Shown in pieces: positions 53,295 to 62,229 of a DNA stretch of 64,000 nucleotides (position 1 is its first letter; each line of letters opens with the position of its first letter). Position numbers and translations under genes: made by a program. The notes under the pieces are model-generated. The model was not told the origin of the DNA. It made no database searches and saw only the letters and a list, made by a program, of their open reading frames with translations. This DNA comes from Nocardioides cavernaquae (lineage in GTDB: Bacteria > Actinomycetota > Actinomycetes > Propionibacteriales > Nocardioidaceae). The stretch spans positions 1,550,001 through 1,614,000 of the forward strand of contig NZ_QYRP01000002.1 in assembly GCF_003600895.1 (NCBI RefSeq), written 5' to 3'.

Positions 53295-55160
53295 GTGGAA
53301 ATTGCCTTCCTGCTCGTCCTGCTCGCAGCGACCGTCCTCGCCAGCACGGCGCTGGCCGACCGGATCCGGTTTCCGGCACCCCTGCTGCTGATCGCAGTGG
53401 GCGCTGCGGGGGCCTACCTGCCGTTCGTGCCGGAGGTCCACCTCGATCCCGAGATCGTGCTGCTGGGGCTGCTCCCGCCGCTGCTGTACGCGGCGGCGCT
53501 GCAGACCAGCCTGGTCGACTTCAACGCCAACCGGCGCCCGATCCTGCTGCTCTCGGTCGGGCTGGTCATCTTCACCACCGCGGGTGTGGCCGCGGTCGTC
53601 CACGCCCTCCTGCCCGGGATCGGCTGGCCAGCGGCGTTCGCGATCGGCGCCGTGGTGGGGCCGCCGGATGCCGTGGCTGCGACCGCCATCGCACGGAGGA
53701 TCGGCCTGCCGCGACGGCTGGTCACGATCCTGGAGGGCGAGTCGTTGCTCAACGACGCGACCGCGCTGGTCGCCCTGCGCACCGCCATCGCCGCGGGCGC
53801 CGGCGGCGTGACCCTCCTCGAGGTGAGCGAGGACTTCGCGGTCGCCGCTGGCGGAGGTGTCCTGATCGGCCTCGCTGCGACGCTTGTCGTCGCCAAGGTG
53901 CGCAAGCTGATCACCGACCCCGTCTTCGACACCGCACTCTCGCTGGTCACCCCGTTCGCGGCGTACATCGCGGCCGAGCGGTTCCACGCCTCCGGCGTCA
54001 TCGCGGTCGTGGTCGCCGGCCTGCTGCTCGGCCACAAGGCCGCGATCCTGCAGTCCGCGCCGTCGCGGATCGCCGAGCGGACCAACTGGAGCACGATCGC
54101 CTTCGTCCTCGAGAACGCGGTCTTCCTCCTGATCGGCCTGCAGGCCGGCTGGATCATCACCGACGCAGGCAGCAGTGACCTCGGCTGGGCCCGGATCGGC
54201 GCGGTCTGCGCGGCGTCGCTGGCGGCGGTCATCGTGCTGCGGATGCTCTGGGTGTTCCCCGCGCGCTACCTGCTCGTGCGACCCGGCCCGGACCCGCTCA
54301 CGGGCAAGCGCCCGCCGTGGACCTACACGTTCCTGCTCGGCTGGGCGGGCATGCGCGGCGTCGTCACCCTTGCCGCCGCCTTCATCATCCCGGACGACAC
54401 CCCGCACCGCGAGGTCCTGCTGCTCATCGCGTTCACGGTCGTGGCCGGCACGCTGTTCCTCCAGGGCCTCACCCTGCCGTGGCTGGCCCGCTGGATGCGC
54501 GTCCCGTCACCCGACCCGGCCGAGGACGCGCTCGCCCGCGCCACGCTCCTGCAGCAGGCCTCGAAGGCCGGCCTCGCGCGCCTCGAGGAGCTCGAGTACG
54601 ACGACCCGCACGGCGTCGGCGACCTCGTCCGGCAGCGCCTCGACCAGCGCAACTTCGCCGCCTGGGAGCGGCTGGCCACGACCGTCGACCAGGAGTCGCC
54701 GAGCGACCTCTACAACCGGGTCCGGCTGGAGATGATCACCGCCGAACGCGAGCGGGTGCTGGAGATCCGTAGTGCCGGGACCGTGCCGGCCGACGTCGTG
54801 AGCGAGGTCCTCGCCATGCTCGACATCGAGGAGTCCGTGCTCGACCACTCCGCCCGCGAGCGCGCCCGCGTCGTCGCGTCGACCACCGACCGCTCCCGTC
54901 GCACGGGTGACTCCTGCGCCCACCTCGAGGCCCACCCCGCCGTCGTCGCCGAGGCAACAGCCTGCGAGGACTGCCTGGCCGAGGGCACCAGCTGGGTGGC
55001 GTTGCGCCAGTGCCTGACCTGCGGCCACATCGGCTGCTGCGACTCCTCACCGCGCCAGCACGCCACCGCCCACTTCCACGCGAGCACCCACCCGGTCATC
55101 CAGTCCGCCGAGCCGGGCGAGGACTGGCGCTGGTGCTTCGTCGACCACACCACGGGCTGA
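53295..55160 (+). CDS. Na+/H+ antiporter (CPA1) with C-terminal UBP-type zinc finger
   Basis: A 621-residue cation/proton antiporter. The membrane part (1-400) has about 11-12 helices, with VGPPDAVAATAIARRIGLP, SLLNDATALVALRTA (ND pair of the ion site) and AGMRGVVTLAAAFIIP. A cytoplasmic helical segment (about 405-535) follows, then a C-terminal zf-UBP domain (about 547-616) with CAHLEAHP, CEDCLAEG, CLTCGHIGCCDSSPRQHATAHF and HPVIQS, the Cys/His set of ubiquitin-hydrolase zinc fingers. Such fusion is odd in a bacterium without ubiquitin. GTG start has GGGGAGGA upstream. Confidence 0.9.
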   Translation: MEIAFLLVLLAATVLASTALADRIRFPAPLLLIAVGAAGAYLPFVPEVHLDPEIVLLGLLPPLLYAAALQTSLVDFNANRRPILLLSVGLVIFTTAGVAAVVHALLPGIGWPAAFAIGAVVGPPDAVAATAIARRIGLPRRLVTILEGESLLNDATALVALRTAIAAGAGGVTLLEVSEDFAVAAGGGVLIGLAATLVVAKVRKLITDPVFDTALSLVTPFAAYIAAERFHASGVIAVVVAGLLLGHKAAILQSAPSRIAERTNWSTIAFVLENAVFLLIGLQAGWIITDAGSSDLGWARIGAVCAASLAAVIVLRMLWVFPARYLLVRPGPDPLTGKRPPWTYTFLLGWAGMRGVVTLAAAFIIPDDTPHREVLLLIAFTVVAGTLFLQGLTLPWLARWMRVPSPDPAEDALARATLLQQASKAGLARLEELEYDDPHGVGDLVRQRLDQRNFAAWERLATTVDQESPSDLYNRVRLEMITAERERVLEIRSAGTVPADVVSEVLAMLDIEESVLDHSARERARVVASTTDRSRRTGDSCAHLEAHPAVVAEATACEDCLAEGTSWVALRQCLTCGHIGCCDSSPRQHATAHFHASTHPVIQSAEPGEDWRWCFVDHTTG

Positions 55161-55166
55161 ACGTCC

Positions 55167-55172
55167 TACCGT
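55167..55172 (+). promoter_or_regulatory. -10 element of a leaderless promoter (MBL-fold protein)
   Basis: TACCGT ends exactly 6 nt before the ATG at 55179. Confidence 0.65.
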
Positions 55173-55178
55173 AGGCAG

Positions 55179-55820
55179 ATGCGGATCACGAAGTTCGGCC
55201 ACGCCGCCGTCAGGGTCGAGTACGACGGTCGCGTGCTGCTGATCGATCCCGGAGTGTGGACCGGCGCCGAGGCGATCGACGGCGCCGATGCGGTGCTGAT
55301 CACGCACGAGCACCCGGACCACGTGGATCCCGCGCTGCTGCGTCGTACCGATGCTCCGGTGTGGACGATCGAGGCCGTCGCTCGTGACCTCGAGGCCAAC
55401 GCTCCCGACGTGGCCGAGCGAGTCCTGGTCATCGAGCCGGGGGAAGAGTGGTCAGCTGCCGGCCTCGACATCACCGCTGTGGGCGAGCTGCACGCGGTGA
55501 TCCATCCGGAGTTGCCGCGCGTCACCAACAGTGGCTACCTGATCACCGACGGGACCACCCGGCTCTTCCACCCCGGCGATGCCCTGACGGGCCCGGGTGA
55601 GGAGGTCGACGTGCTCTGCCTGCCGGTCTCGGCGCCGTGGCTCAAGGTGAGCGAGGCGATCGACTTCGCCCGCGGGGTGGGGGCAGGCCGCAACCTCGCG
55701 ATCCACGACAAGGTCTACTCCGAGGCCGGGCTCGGCATCGTGGACGGCCACCTCGGGCGGTTCCTCGGTGCAGCCGGACAGGACTACGTCCGGCTGCCCG
55801 AGGGCGCCGATCTGGACTGA
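55179..55820 (+). CDS. MBL-fold metallo-hydrolase
   Basis: A 213-residue metallo-beta-lactamase-fold protein of the UlaG/YtnP-like L-ascorbate lactonase group. It begins MRITKFGHAAVRVEY, then LLIDPGVW, ITHEHPDHVDPALL (metal site HxHxDH) and FHPGDALTGPGEEVDVL. Substrate unknown. It is convergent with the lipoprotein and menF. Confidence 0.88.
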   Translation: MRITKFGHAAVRVEYDGRVLLIDPGVWTGAEAIDGADAVLITHEHPDHVDPALLRRTDAPVWTIEAVARDLEANAPDVAERVLVIEPGEEWSAAGLDITAVGELHAVIHPELPRVTNSGYLITDGTTRLFHPGDALTGPGEEVDVLCLPVSAPWLKVSEAIDFARGVGAGRNLAIHDKVYSEAGLGIVDGHLGRFLGAAGQDYVRLPEGADLD

Positions 55821-55827
55821 CCGCGGA

Positions 55828-56265
55828 CTACTCCGCGCAGGTGGTGAGGCCGTAGTCGGCGGCCAGCTTGTTCGCGTCCGCGAACGCGTCGTCGCCCATG
55901 ATCGCCATCGGGGTCTCCTTCACCTTGGCCACCTCGGCCTCGAGGGCATCGAGCATGGCGTCGACCTCATCAGCATCGGCCTTCGGGGGCTCCAGGTCGC
56001 GGACCTTCTCGACGGTCGAGGTGAGCTCCGGGATGACCTTCTTCTCGAGGAAGGCCGTGATCTCCTCCATGCTCGAGTTCTCGGAGATCTCCGAGCCCAG
56101 CTTCTCGATCCGCGCCTCGCTCGCCGCGCAGATCGCGTCGGCCTGCTTGATGAACTCTGCCTTCGTGAGGGCGGACGGCTCAGCCGCTGCCTTCGTCTCG
56201 TTCTCGCCGCAACCCGCAAGGGCCAGGGTCGAGCAGGCGGTCAGGGCGATCAGGAGCTTCTTCAT
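55828..56265 (-). CDS. Small lipoprotein, function unknown
   Basis: A 145-residue protein with an N-terminal lipoprotein signal, MKKLLIALTACSTLALAGC (Cys about 19), then an acidic, Lys/Glu/Ala-rich helical domain containing two more cysteines (AICAASEARI and LTTCAE). It probably sits on the outer face of the membrane. ATG 56265 has GAGGA upstream; a GTG three bases earlier is possible. Directly follows the isochorismate synthase gene (8 bp), so it is cotranscribed with menF, though no link with menaquinone is known. Confidence 0.8.
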   Translation of the reverse strand: MKKLLIALTACSTLALAGCGENETKAAAEPSALTKAEFIKQADAICAASEARIEKLGSEISENSSMEEITAFLEKKVIPELTSTVEKVRDLEPPKADADEVDAMLDALEAEVAKVKETPMAIMGDDAFADANKLAADYGLTTCAE

Positions 56266-56273
56266 CACGGTCC

Positions 56274-57545
56274 TCAGGAGGTCGGAGCAGGGCCGGGCGC
56301 GAGGGCATCGCGCACCGGGACGAACTTGGCTTGCGACTCGGCCAGCTCGGCCGCCGGGTCCGAGTCACCGACGATGCCGCAGCCTGCGAACAGACGCACG
56401 GTGTCACCATCGAGTAGTCCGGAGCGGAGCGCAATACCCCACTCGCCGTCCCCGCTGGCATCCATCCAGCCGACCGGGGCGGCGTACCTGCCGCGGTCCA
56501 TGCCCTCGATCTCGGTGATCAGCTCGCGCGCGACCGGCGTGGGGGTGCCGCCGACGGCCGCCGACGGGTGCAGCGCCTCCGCGAGCTGCAGCGAGCTGAC
56601 GTCATCGGTGTCACGGATGACTCCGGCGACATCGGTGGCCAGGTGCAGGACATTCGGCAGGTGCAGCACGAACGGCGTCTCCGGCACGTTCATCGAGGAG
56701 CAGTAGGGCTCGAGCGACTCGGCGACCGACCGGACGGCGTACTCGTGCTCCTCGAGGTCCTTGCTCGAGTGGGCGAGCATCGCGGCCAGGGCGAGGTCGC
56801 GGGAGTCGTCACCGGTGCGCCGGATGGTGCCGGCCAGCACGCGCGAGGTGACCAGCCCACGCTCGCGGCGGACCAGCAGCTCGGGGGTGGCGCCGAAGAG
56901 GCCGTCGACGTGGAACGTCCAGCAGGTCGGGTACGACGCGGCGAGCTGCCGCAGGGGCCACCGCACATCGATCGGCTCTGACGCCGTTGCCAGCAGGTCG
57001 CGCGCGAGGACGACCTTCTCGAGGTCGCCCGCGTTGATCCGGGCGACCGCATCGGCGACGACCCCCATCCAGCGCTCGCTGTCCAGGGCGCCGTCGGAGA
57101 AGACGACGCCTTTCGGAGGAGCCGGCGGCTCTCGACGAGCCAGCGTTGGGGCGACATCGCCGACGGTGGTCACCCAGGCCAGATCGCCGCGGCGGCCCAC
57201 GATCACCTGAGGCACGACCAGCGTCGATTCGCCCGGCTCGTCGGCGAAGGCGAAGGCGCCGAAGCAGACCAGCCCGGAGCCGGGTTCCTGCACCTCGTCG
57301 GTGATGTCGGCCTGTGCGGTCGTCTCGGCCCACCACTTGGCAGCGTCGGAGAACCGGGTGCTGCCGCTGGTGTGGACCTGCGCCGCGATGCCCCAGCCGA
57401 CGAGGCCCTCGCCGCGGCGCAGCCAGCTGACGGGTGCCTCGGTGGGGAGCAGGTCGAGCAACCCCGACATCCCAGAGGCCGTGTCGACGTCGATCGACGT
57501 CGTGCGGACTCTCAGGGCGGAGGGCCCCTCGGAGCTCAGGATCAT
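56274..57545 (-). CDS. menF: Isochorismate synthase
   Basis: Converts chorismate to isochorismate, the first step of menaquinone synthesis. The 423-residue protein has the chorismate-binding fold with NAGDLEKVVLARDL, FATPELLVRR-like segment (GATPELLVRRERG), RVLAGTIRRTGDD, KDLEEHEYAV and the C-terminal ALRSGLLDGDTVRLFAGCGI and VGDSDPAAELAES. Menaquinone rather than siderophore function is inferred from neighbours. ATG is set by a leaderless promoter. Confidence 0.9.
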   Translation of the reverse strand: MILSSEGPSALRVRTTSIDVDTASGMSGLLDLLPTEAPVSWLRRGEGLVGWGIAAQVHTSGSTRFSDAAKWWAETTAQADITDEVQEPGSGLVCFGAFAFADEPGESTLVVPQVIVGRRGDLAWVTTVGDVAPTLARREPPAPPKGVVFSDGALDSERWMGVVADAVARINAGDLEKVVLARDLLATASEPIDVRWPLRQLAASYPTCWTFHVDGLFGATPELLVRRERGLVTSRVLAGTIRRTGDDSRDLALAAMLAHSSKDLEEHEYAVRSVAESLEPYCSSMNVPETPFVLHLPNVLHLATDVAGVIRDTDDVSSLQLAEALHPSAAVGGTPTPVARELITEIEGMDRGRYAAPVGWMDASGDGEWGIALRSGLLDGDTVRLFAGCGIVGDSDPAAELAESQAKFVPVRDALAPGPAPTS

Positions 57546-57551
57546 GCGCGC

Positions 57552-57557
57552 AGCCTA
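57552..57557 (-). promoter_or_regulatory. -10 element of a leaderless promoter (menF)
   Basis: Minus-strand TAGGCT ends exactly 6 nt before the ATG at 57545. Confidence 0.6.
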
Positions 57558-57624
57558 ACGGGAGGGTTATCAAGGTGTTCGGAGCGGCCGGGCAGGTGGA
57601 TGGGCGTCCCGAGGGGGCACGCCT

Positions 57625-57630
57625 TACTCT
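57625..57630 (+). promoter_or_regulatory. -10 element of a leaderless promoter (menG)
   Basis: TACTCT ends exactly 6 nt before the GTG at 57637, favouring that start over the GTG at 57631. Confidence 0.65.
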
Positions 57631-57636
57631 GTGGCC

Positions 57637-58326
57637 GTGACCCGAGCAGAGCTGGACAAGCAGCCCACTGACGTACGCCGCATGTTCGACGCCGTGGCCA
57701 AGCGCTACGACGTGACCAACGACGTGCTGTCGATGGGGCAGGACCGCCGGTGGCGCAAGCAGGTGCTGGCTGCCGTCGACGCGCGACCGGGTGACCGGAT
57801 CCTCGACCTCGCTGCCGGCACGGGCACCTCCTCGCTCCCGTTTGCCGAGGCAGGCGCCCAGGTCATCCCGTGCGACTTCTCGGTCGGGATGCTGCAGGTC
57901 GGCAAGAAGGCTCGCCCGCAGCTGCCCTTCGTGGCCGGCGACGGCACGAAGCTGCCGTTCGCCGACGACACGTTCGACGCGGTCACGATCTCCTTCGGCC
58001 TGCGCAACATCGTCGACCCGGTCGCGGGACTGCGCGAGATGCGCCGCGTGACCCGCCCGGGCGGCCGGCTCGTGGTCTGCGAGTTCTCCCACCCGGTGAA
58101 CCGGGCGTTCCGCAAGGTCTACCTCGAGTACCTGATGAAGACGCTCCCGAGCATCGCCCGCGGCGTCTCCTCCTCCCCGGACGCCTACGTCTACCTCGCC
58201 GAGTCGATCCGCGCCTGGCCCGACCAGGCGGGTCTCGCCACGCTGCTGCAGGACGCGGGCTGGGGCTCCGTCGAGTACCGCAACCTGTCCGGGGGGATCG
58301 TCGCGCTGCACCGGGGGACCGCGTGA
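57637..58326 (+). CDS. menG: Demethylmenaquinone methyltransferase
   Basis: The SAM-dependent last methylation of menaquinone. The 229-residue UbiE/MenG protein has [40 protein letters not shown] (SAM motif [12 protein letters not shown]), [26 protein letters not shown] and [18 protein letters not shown] 57637 is chosen on promoter evidence. It overlaps menJ by 4 bp. Confidence 0.94.
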   Translation: MTRAELDKQPTDVRRMFDAVAKRYDVTNDVLSMGQDRRWRKQVLAAVDARPGDRILDLAAGTGTSSLPFAEAGAQVIPCDFSVGMLQVGKKARPQLPFVAGDGTKLPFADDTFDAVTISFGLRNIVDPVAGLREMRRVTRPGGRLVVCEFSHPVNRAFRKVYLEYLMKTLPSIARGVSSSPDAYVYLAESIRAWPDQAGLATLLQDAGWGSVEYRNLSGGIVALHRGTA

Positions 58327-59663
58327 CCTCGCCTGCTGACGCGCTCTTCGGGCTCGGTGATGCGGGCGCCGCTTCCGATCGCGAGGCCCAGGTCATCGTC
58401 GTCGGTGCTGGCCCGGCTGGCGCCGCGGTCGCCCACCACCTGGCGGCCGCCGGAGTCGACGTACTCCTCCTGGAGAAGGCCGCCTTCCCCCGCGACAAGG
58501 TGTGTGGCGACGGCCTGACGCCGCGCGCGGTCAAGCAGCTGATCGGCATGGGCTTCGACCTCGACCAGCCCGGCTGGCAGAAGAACAAGGGGCTCCGGAT
58601 CCTCGGCGCCGGTCACCGCATCGAGCTGCCGTGGCCCGAGCTCGCCAGCTTCCCGTCGTTCGGCATGGTCCGTCCGCGCATGGAGCTCGACGAACTGCTC
58701 GCGCGCCACGCGCAGAAGGCCGGTGCCCGCCTCCTCGAGCGCACTGCTGTCACCGGCCCGGTGCTCGACACGTCCGGTCGCGTGGTCGGAGTGACGGCCC
58801 GCCCGCTCGACGAGAACGGCCGCCGGATCCCGGGTTCTGCGGGGGAGGAGGTCACCTACCGAGCGCCGATCGTCGTCGCCTGCGACGGGGTCTCATCCCG
58901 CCTCGCCACCTCGCTCGGGATCACCCGCCGCGAGAACCGCCCGATGGCGGTCGCGGCCCGCGCCTACTACAAGACCCCGATGCACGACGACGCGTGGATG
59001 GAGTCCTGGCTGGAGCTGTGGGACGGCCCGGTCGGCGCGTCCAACCAGCTGCCCGGCTACGGCTGGATCTTCCCGTGCGGCGACGGCACCGCCAATGTCG
59101 GCCTCGGCATCCTCGACTCCTCGAAGATGTTCCAGGACTTCAATCCCAAGGACGCCATGCGCAAGTGGCTGGCGAACACCCCCGAGGAGCTCGGCTTCCG
59201 CGACGAGAACCTCGTCGGCGAGATCCGCTCCGCTGCGCTTCCCATGGGCTTCAACCGCAAGCCGCACTACTCCCGCGGGCTCCTGCTCGTCGGTGACTCC
59301 GGCGGCATGGTCAACCCGTTCAACGGCGAGGGCATCGACTACGCCCTCGAGGCCGGCCACATGGCCGCCGACATCATCGTCCAGGCGCTGGCCCGGCCGT
59401 CCGGGGTCTCGCGCGAGCGCGTCCTCGAGGGGTACGCCGCGGCTCTGGACGCGGCGTACGGCGGGTACTTCACGCTCGGTCGTGGCTTCGCCAAGCTGAT
59501 CGGCAGCCCGACGTTCATGAAGTTCGCGACCAAGCACGGCCTCCCGCGCCCCGCCCTGATGCGGTTCTCGCTGAAGCTCATGGCGAACCTGACCGACCCG
59601 CGCGACGGCGACGCCCACGACCGGATCATCAACGCATTCAGCAAGGTCGCGCCCGACGCCTGA
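58323..59663 (+). CDS. menJ: Geranylgeranyl/menaquinone reductase family FAD protein (MenJ-like)
   Basis: A 446-residue FAD-dependent oxidoreductase of the GGR family. The dinucleotide-binding motif [18 protein letters not shown] (about 25-42), [15 protein letters not shown] and the C-terminal [20 protein letters not shown] are diagnostic. In M. tuberculosis MenJ (Rv0561c), downstream of menG-type genes, partly saturates the menaquinone tail. The same linkage with menG supports that role here, though specificity is inferred. Confidence 0.88.
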   Translation: MTSPADALFGLGDAGAASDREAQVIVVGAGPAGAAVAHHLAAAGVDVLLLEKAAFPRDKVCGDGLTPRAVKQLIGMGFDLDQPGWQKNKGLRILGAGHRIELPWPELASFPSFGMVRPRMELDELLARHAQKAGARLLERTAVTGPVLDTSGRVVGVTARPLDENGRRIPGSAGEEVTYRAPIVVACDGVSSRLATSLGITRRENRPMAVAARAYYKTPMHDDAWMESWLELWDGPVGASNQLPGYGWIFPCGDGTANVGLGILDSSKMFQDFNPKDAMRKWLANTPEELGFRDENLVGEIRSAALPMGFNRKPHYSRGLLLVGDSGGMVNPFNGEGIDYALEAGHMAADIIVQALARPSGVSRERVLEGYAAALDAAYGGYFTLGRGFAKLIGSPTFMKFATKHGLPRPALMRFSLKLMANLTDPRDGDAHDRIINAFSKVAPDA

Positions 59664-59693
59664 GGCCTGGCGACGGCTCGGCGTGCCGCAGCC

Positions 59694-59767
59694 ACCAACT
59701 CGCCCGGGGCAATTGGTTGCTGTCCTTCCGCTGGATCCGCAGCAATGAACTACCCCGGGGCACTTCG
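59694..59767 (+). repeat. 74-bp repeat, left copy, flanking the DUF559 gene
   Basis: Identical to 60895-60968 except for one base (C at 59740, A at 60941). Each copy contains an imperfect hairpin: GCCCGGGGCAATTGGTTGCTG pairs over most of its length with CAGCAATGAACTACCCCGGGGC. Mismatches become G-U pairs in a minus-strand transcript, so that RNA folds better. Confidence 0.93.
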
Positions 59768-59843
59768 CCGCACGCCGAGGGGAGCCGGCTGGACCCACCT
59801 CGCCCCTGTGGATGACGCTCGACCTCTGTTGGCCGTGTTGGGG

Positions 59844-59849
59844 CACGCT
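59844..59849 (+). promoter_or_regulatory. -10-like element of a leaderless promoter (DUF559 gene)
   Basis: CACGCT ends exactly 6 nt before the ATG at 59856. Confidence 0.4.
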
Positions 59850-59855
59850 GCCGGC

Positions 59856-60851
59856 ATGAGTGGATCTGTTGTCGGACGTAGGAAGCTGAGGCCCCGTCGA
59901 CCGCCCCGACCGCTGGCGGCCTTCGACAGGATGCAGCCATTCACGCGCGCGGAGGCGCTGCAGGCCGGGATCCCCGACTCGGCGTTGCGCGGACCCGGAT
60001 TCAGGCGGCTGATGGGCAATGTCTACGTCGACAGCGCAGTCGAGCTCACTCCGGCACTTGCGGCGAAGGCACCGCTCGCGGTTGCGCCGCCGAGTGCGTG
60101 GGTCAGTCATGTGTCTGCCGCACGACTTCTTGGCGTTCCCGTTCCCACGCTGCCTGGTGAGCACATCTCCGTCCTCGCGAAGCAGGACCGCCTCCGGCGT
60201 TCGGGCGTCACATCGCACGTCGCTCCAGGGACCTCGCTGGTCACACGACGTGGCGGAGCACGCATCTCGGCACCGGCGCAGTTATTCGTGGAGCTCGCAT
60301 CTCAACTTGGGCTCGTTGACCTGGTCGTAGCGGGGGACTGGCTGGTTCGTCAGGGACTGGTGACGCTCGAAGTCCTTCGCGAGTTCTGTGCCGCGTCGCA
60401 GCTGCGGGCCTCGGTTCTGGCGCGCGAGGCTGTCGTGTTCGTCAGGGAGCGGGTCGACTCGCCGATGGAGACGCGTGTCCGCATGCTCCTCGTCCTCGCC
60501 GGACTCCCCGAGCCGGTCGTCAACCTGAAGGTGAATGTCGGGGACGGGAGCGGTCGACGCCGCTACGACCTCAGCTGGGCGGCGGTGAAGGTGATCGTGG
60601 AGTACGACGGGCGTCATCACGCCGAGCGGATCGAGCAGTGGGAGAAGGACCTGCTTCGCCGGGAGGGGATTGACGACGACGGCTGGCGCATGATCGTTCT
60701 GGTGGCGAAGGACGTCTACAGCCGGCCGGATCGCACTCTTGAGCGAGTCGTTCGAGTGTTGCGCGCCCGTGGTCTCGAAGGGTTGCCTCGGCACCTCGAT
60801 GACTCCTGGCGTGCGCACTTCCCGGTGCGCACGGAGGCCATGGAGGCGTGA
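59856..60851 (+). CDS. AbiEi-like N-terminal domain plus DUF559 nuclease-like protein
   Basis: A 331-residue protein. The N-terminal part (about 25-60, FTRAEALQAGIPDSALRGPG) resembles the winged-helix of type IV AbiEi antitoxins; the C-terminal part (about 235-310) is a DUF559 / Vsr-like endonuclease fold with RYDLSWAAVKVIVEYDGRHH and a basic ERIEQWEKDLLRR. Function is unproven. The gene uses many A/T-ending codons, including TTA, unlike its neighbours, suggesting acquisition. It lies between two 73/74-identical repeats. ATG 59856; an in-frame ATG at 59745 would start inside the left repeat. Confidence 0.85.
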   Translation: MSGSVVGRRKLRPRRPPRPLAAFDRMQPFTRAEALQAGIPDSALRGPGFRRLMGNVYVDSAVELTPALAAKAPLAVAPPSAWVSHVSAARLLGVPVPTLPGEHISVLAKQDRLRRSGVTSHVAPGTSLVTRRGGARISAPAQLFVELASQLGLVDLVVAGDWLVRQGLVTLEVLREFCAASQLRASVLAREAVVFVRERVDSPMETRVRMLLVLAGLPEPVVNLKVNVGDGSGRRRYDLSWAAVKVIVEYDGRHHAERIEQWEKDLLRREGIDDDGWRMIVLVAKDVYSRPDRTLERVVRVLRARGLEGLPRHLDDSWRAHFPVRTEAMEA

Positions 60852-60894
60852 GGTCGGGCGGTCGCCGGGAGGTGATCAGTCGGAGCAGTCGGCG

Positions 60895-60968
60895 ACCAAC
60901 TCGCCCGGGGCAATTGGTTGCTGTCCTTCCGCTGGATCCGAAGCAATGAACTACCCCGGGGCACTTCG
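60895..60968 (+). repeat. 74-bp repeat, right copy
   Basis: Second copy of the 74-bp element, 1201 bp after the first and in the same orientation, flanking the DUF559 gene. Confidence 0.93.
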
Positions 60969-61116
60969 TCGTACGCCGCGTGGTGCGGGCCGCTGGCCGC
61001 CCGCCGGACGGCCACTGCTGGTACGCGGCTGGTGAGTGTCGGTGGCCAGGCGGGCCGCTTCCCGGACACTCCGGACACACCCTGACCCCCGGGGGTGACA
61101 GGTGTCGCGAAAGTCA

Positions 61117-61122
61117 TAGACT
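61117..61122 (+). promoter_or_regulatory. -10 of the nuo operon promoter
   Basis: TAGACT, 16 bp after GTGACA. Transcription would start at about 61129, giving a leader of about 57 nt that contains the Rex operator. Confidence 0.55.
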
Positions 61123-61137
61123 GTGACCCGGACCACT

Positions 61138-61155
61138 TCGTGAATGAATTCACAA
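61138..61155 (+). promoter_or_regulatory. Rex operator upstream of nuoA
   Basis: TCGTGAATGAATTCACAA differs from TTGTGAANNNNTTCACAA at one position. It starts about 9 bp after the predicted transcription start, so bound Rex would block elongation. Rex controls nuo in Streptomyces. Confidence 0.8.
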
Positions 61156-61185
61156 GCGCACGAGGTGGGCGACGAGAGGGGAGCA

Positions 61186-61542
61186 ATGGAGCTCTACACA
61201 CCCGTTCTGGTGCTGGCCGCGATCGCGGCCGGGTTCGCCGTGTTCTCCGTCGTGATGAGCGCGTTCACCGGCCCGAAGCGCTACAACCGGGCCAAGGTCG
61301 ACGCCTACGAGTGCGGCATCGAGCCGACGCCCCAGGCGCTCTCCGGACGCTTCCCGATCAAGTACTACATCGTGGCGATGCTCTTCATCGTCTTCGACAT
61401 CGAGATCGTCTTCCTCCTCCCGTGGGCCGTCCGCTCGGATGCGCTCGGCTGGTTCGGGCTGGTGGAGATGGTCATCTTCCTCGGCACCATCTTCGTCGCC
61501 TACGCCTACGTATGGCGTCGCGGCGGCCTGGACTGGGATTGA
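61186..61542 (+). CDS. nuoA: NADH-quinone oxidoreductase subunit A
   Basis: A 118-residue membrane subunit of complex I with three helices: VLVLAAIAAGFAVFSVVMS, IKYYIVAMLFIVFDIEIVFLL-type TM2 and LVEMVIFLGTIFVAYAYVW. YECGIEP and FDIEIVFLLPWA are diagnostic. ATG at 61186 has GGGGAG upstream; an in-frame ATG at 61144 overlaps the Rex operator and is rejected. It is the first gene of nuo. Confidence 0.95.
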   Translation: MELYTPVLVLAAIAAGFAVFSVVMSAFTGPKRYNRAKVDAYECGIEPTPQALSGRFPIKYYIVAMLFIVFDIEIVFLLPWAVRSDALGWFGLVEMVIFLGTIFVAYAYVWRRGGLDWD

Positions 61543-61674
61543 GGCCCGCGATGCACGCACCCTGCCCGCGTTGTCGTCGGTCGACGGCCGCGTCGCTGCG
61601 CTCCGCACAAGGGCCGCCTTCCCTCCTCCGCCTTGGCGTGGCACGCACCTCACGACCCTCAACGGAGGCATGAC
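61543..61674. other. nuoA-nuoB gap with repeat motif
   Basis: A 132-bp gap inside the nuo operon. It contains GTCGCTGCGCTCC (61592-61604), whose complement GGAGCGCAGCGAC resembles the GGGGAGCGAAGCG motif of the acyltransferase and hemD. GGAGG lies 4 nt before nuoB. Confidence 0.5.
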
Positions 61675-62229
61675 ATGGGTCTCGAAGAGAAGCTCCCCAG
61701 CGGCGTACTCCTCACCACGGTGGAGGGCGTCGCCGGCTACATGCGCAAGGCGGCTTTCTGGCCGGCCACGTTCGGCCTGGCCTGCTGCGCCATCGAGATG
61801 ATGACGTCCGGCGGCCCGAAGTACGACCTCGGCCGGTTCGGCATGGAGGTCTTCCGCGCCAGCCCGCGCCAGGCCGACCTGATGATCGTGGCGGGCCGGG
61901 TCAGCCAGAAGATGGCCCCGGTCCTGCGCCAGATCTACGACCAGATGGCCGAGCCCAAGTGGGTGCTGGCCATGGGCGTCTGTGCCAGCTCCGGTGGCAT
62001 GTTCAACAACTACGCGATCGTGCAGGGCGTCGATCACATCGTCCCCGTCGACATGTACCTCCCCGGCTGCCCGCCGCGGCCCGAGATGCTGATCGACGCG
62101 ATCCTCAAGCTCCACGACCAGGTCCAGCACGGCAAGCTCGGTGCCAACCGCCGCGCGCAGATCGCCGAGCTCGAGCAGGACGCGCTGATCGCCACGCCCA
62201 CCAGCCTGATGAAGGGCCTCATGCGGTGA
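61675..62229 (+). CDS. nuoB: NADH-quinone oxidoreductase subunit B
   Basis: Carries the terminal N2 4Fe-4S cluster of complex I. The 184-residue protein has the ligands in [25 protein letters not shown] and [12 protein letters not shown] 61675 follows GGAGG; a longer in-frame start at 61633 reads into the repeat-like gap. GTG of nuoC overlaps its stop by 4 bp. Confidence 0.96.
   Translation: MGLEEKLPSGVLLTTVEGVAGYMRKAAFWPATFGLACCAIEMMTSGGPKYDLGRFGMEVFRASPRQADLMIVAGRVSQKMAPVLRQIYDQMAEPKWVLAMGVCASSGGMFNNYAIVQGVDHIVPVDMYLPGCPPRPEMLIDAILKLHDQVQHGKLGANRRAQIAELEQDALIATPTSLMKGLMR

Larger units (their letters stand above)
60852..61185. other. 334-bp gap: right repeat copy and nuo promoter
   Basis: Holds the right 74-bp repeat (60895-60968), then ~140 bp of ordinary high-GC sequence, then the nuo promoter with -35-like GTGACA (61095-61100) and -10 TAGACT (61117-61122), 16 bp apart, and a Rex operator at 61138-61155. 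The ribosome binding site of nuoA (GGGGAG) is at about 61178-61183. No further gene was found. Confidence 0.7.

Noticed and set aside
59694..60968. Insertion sequence around the DUF559 gene
   Set aside because: No transposase, no terminal inverted repeats and no target duplication beyond the 74-bp direct repeats.
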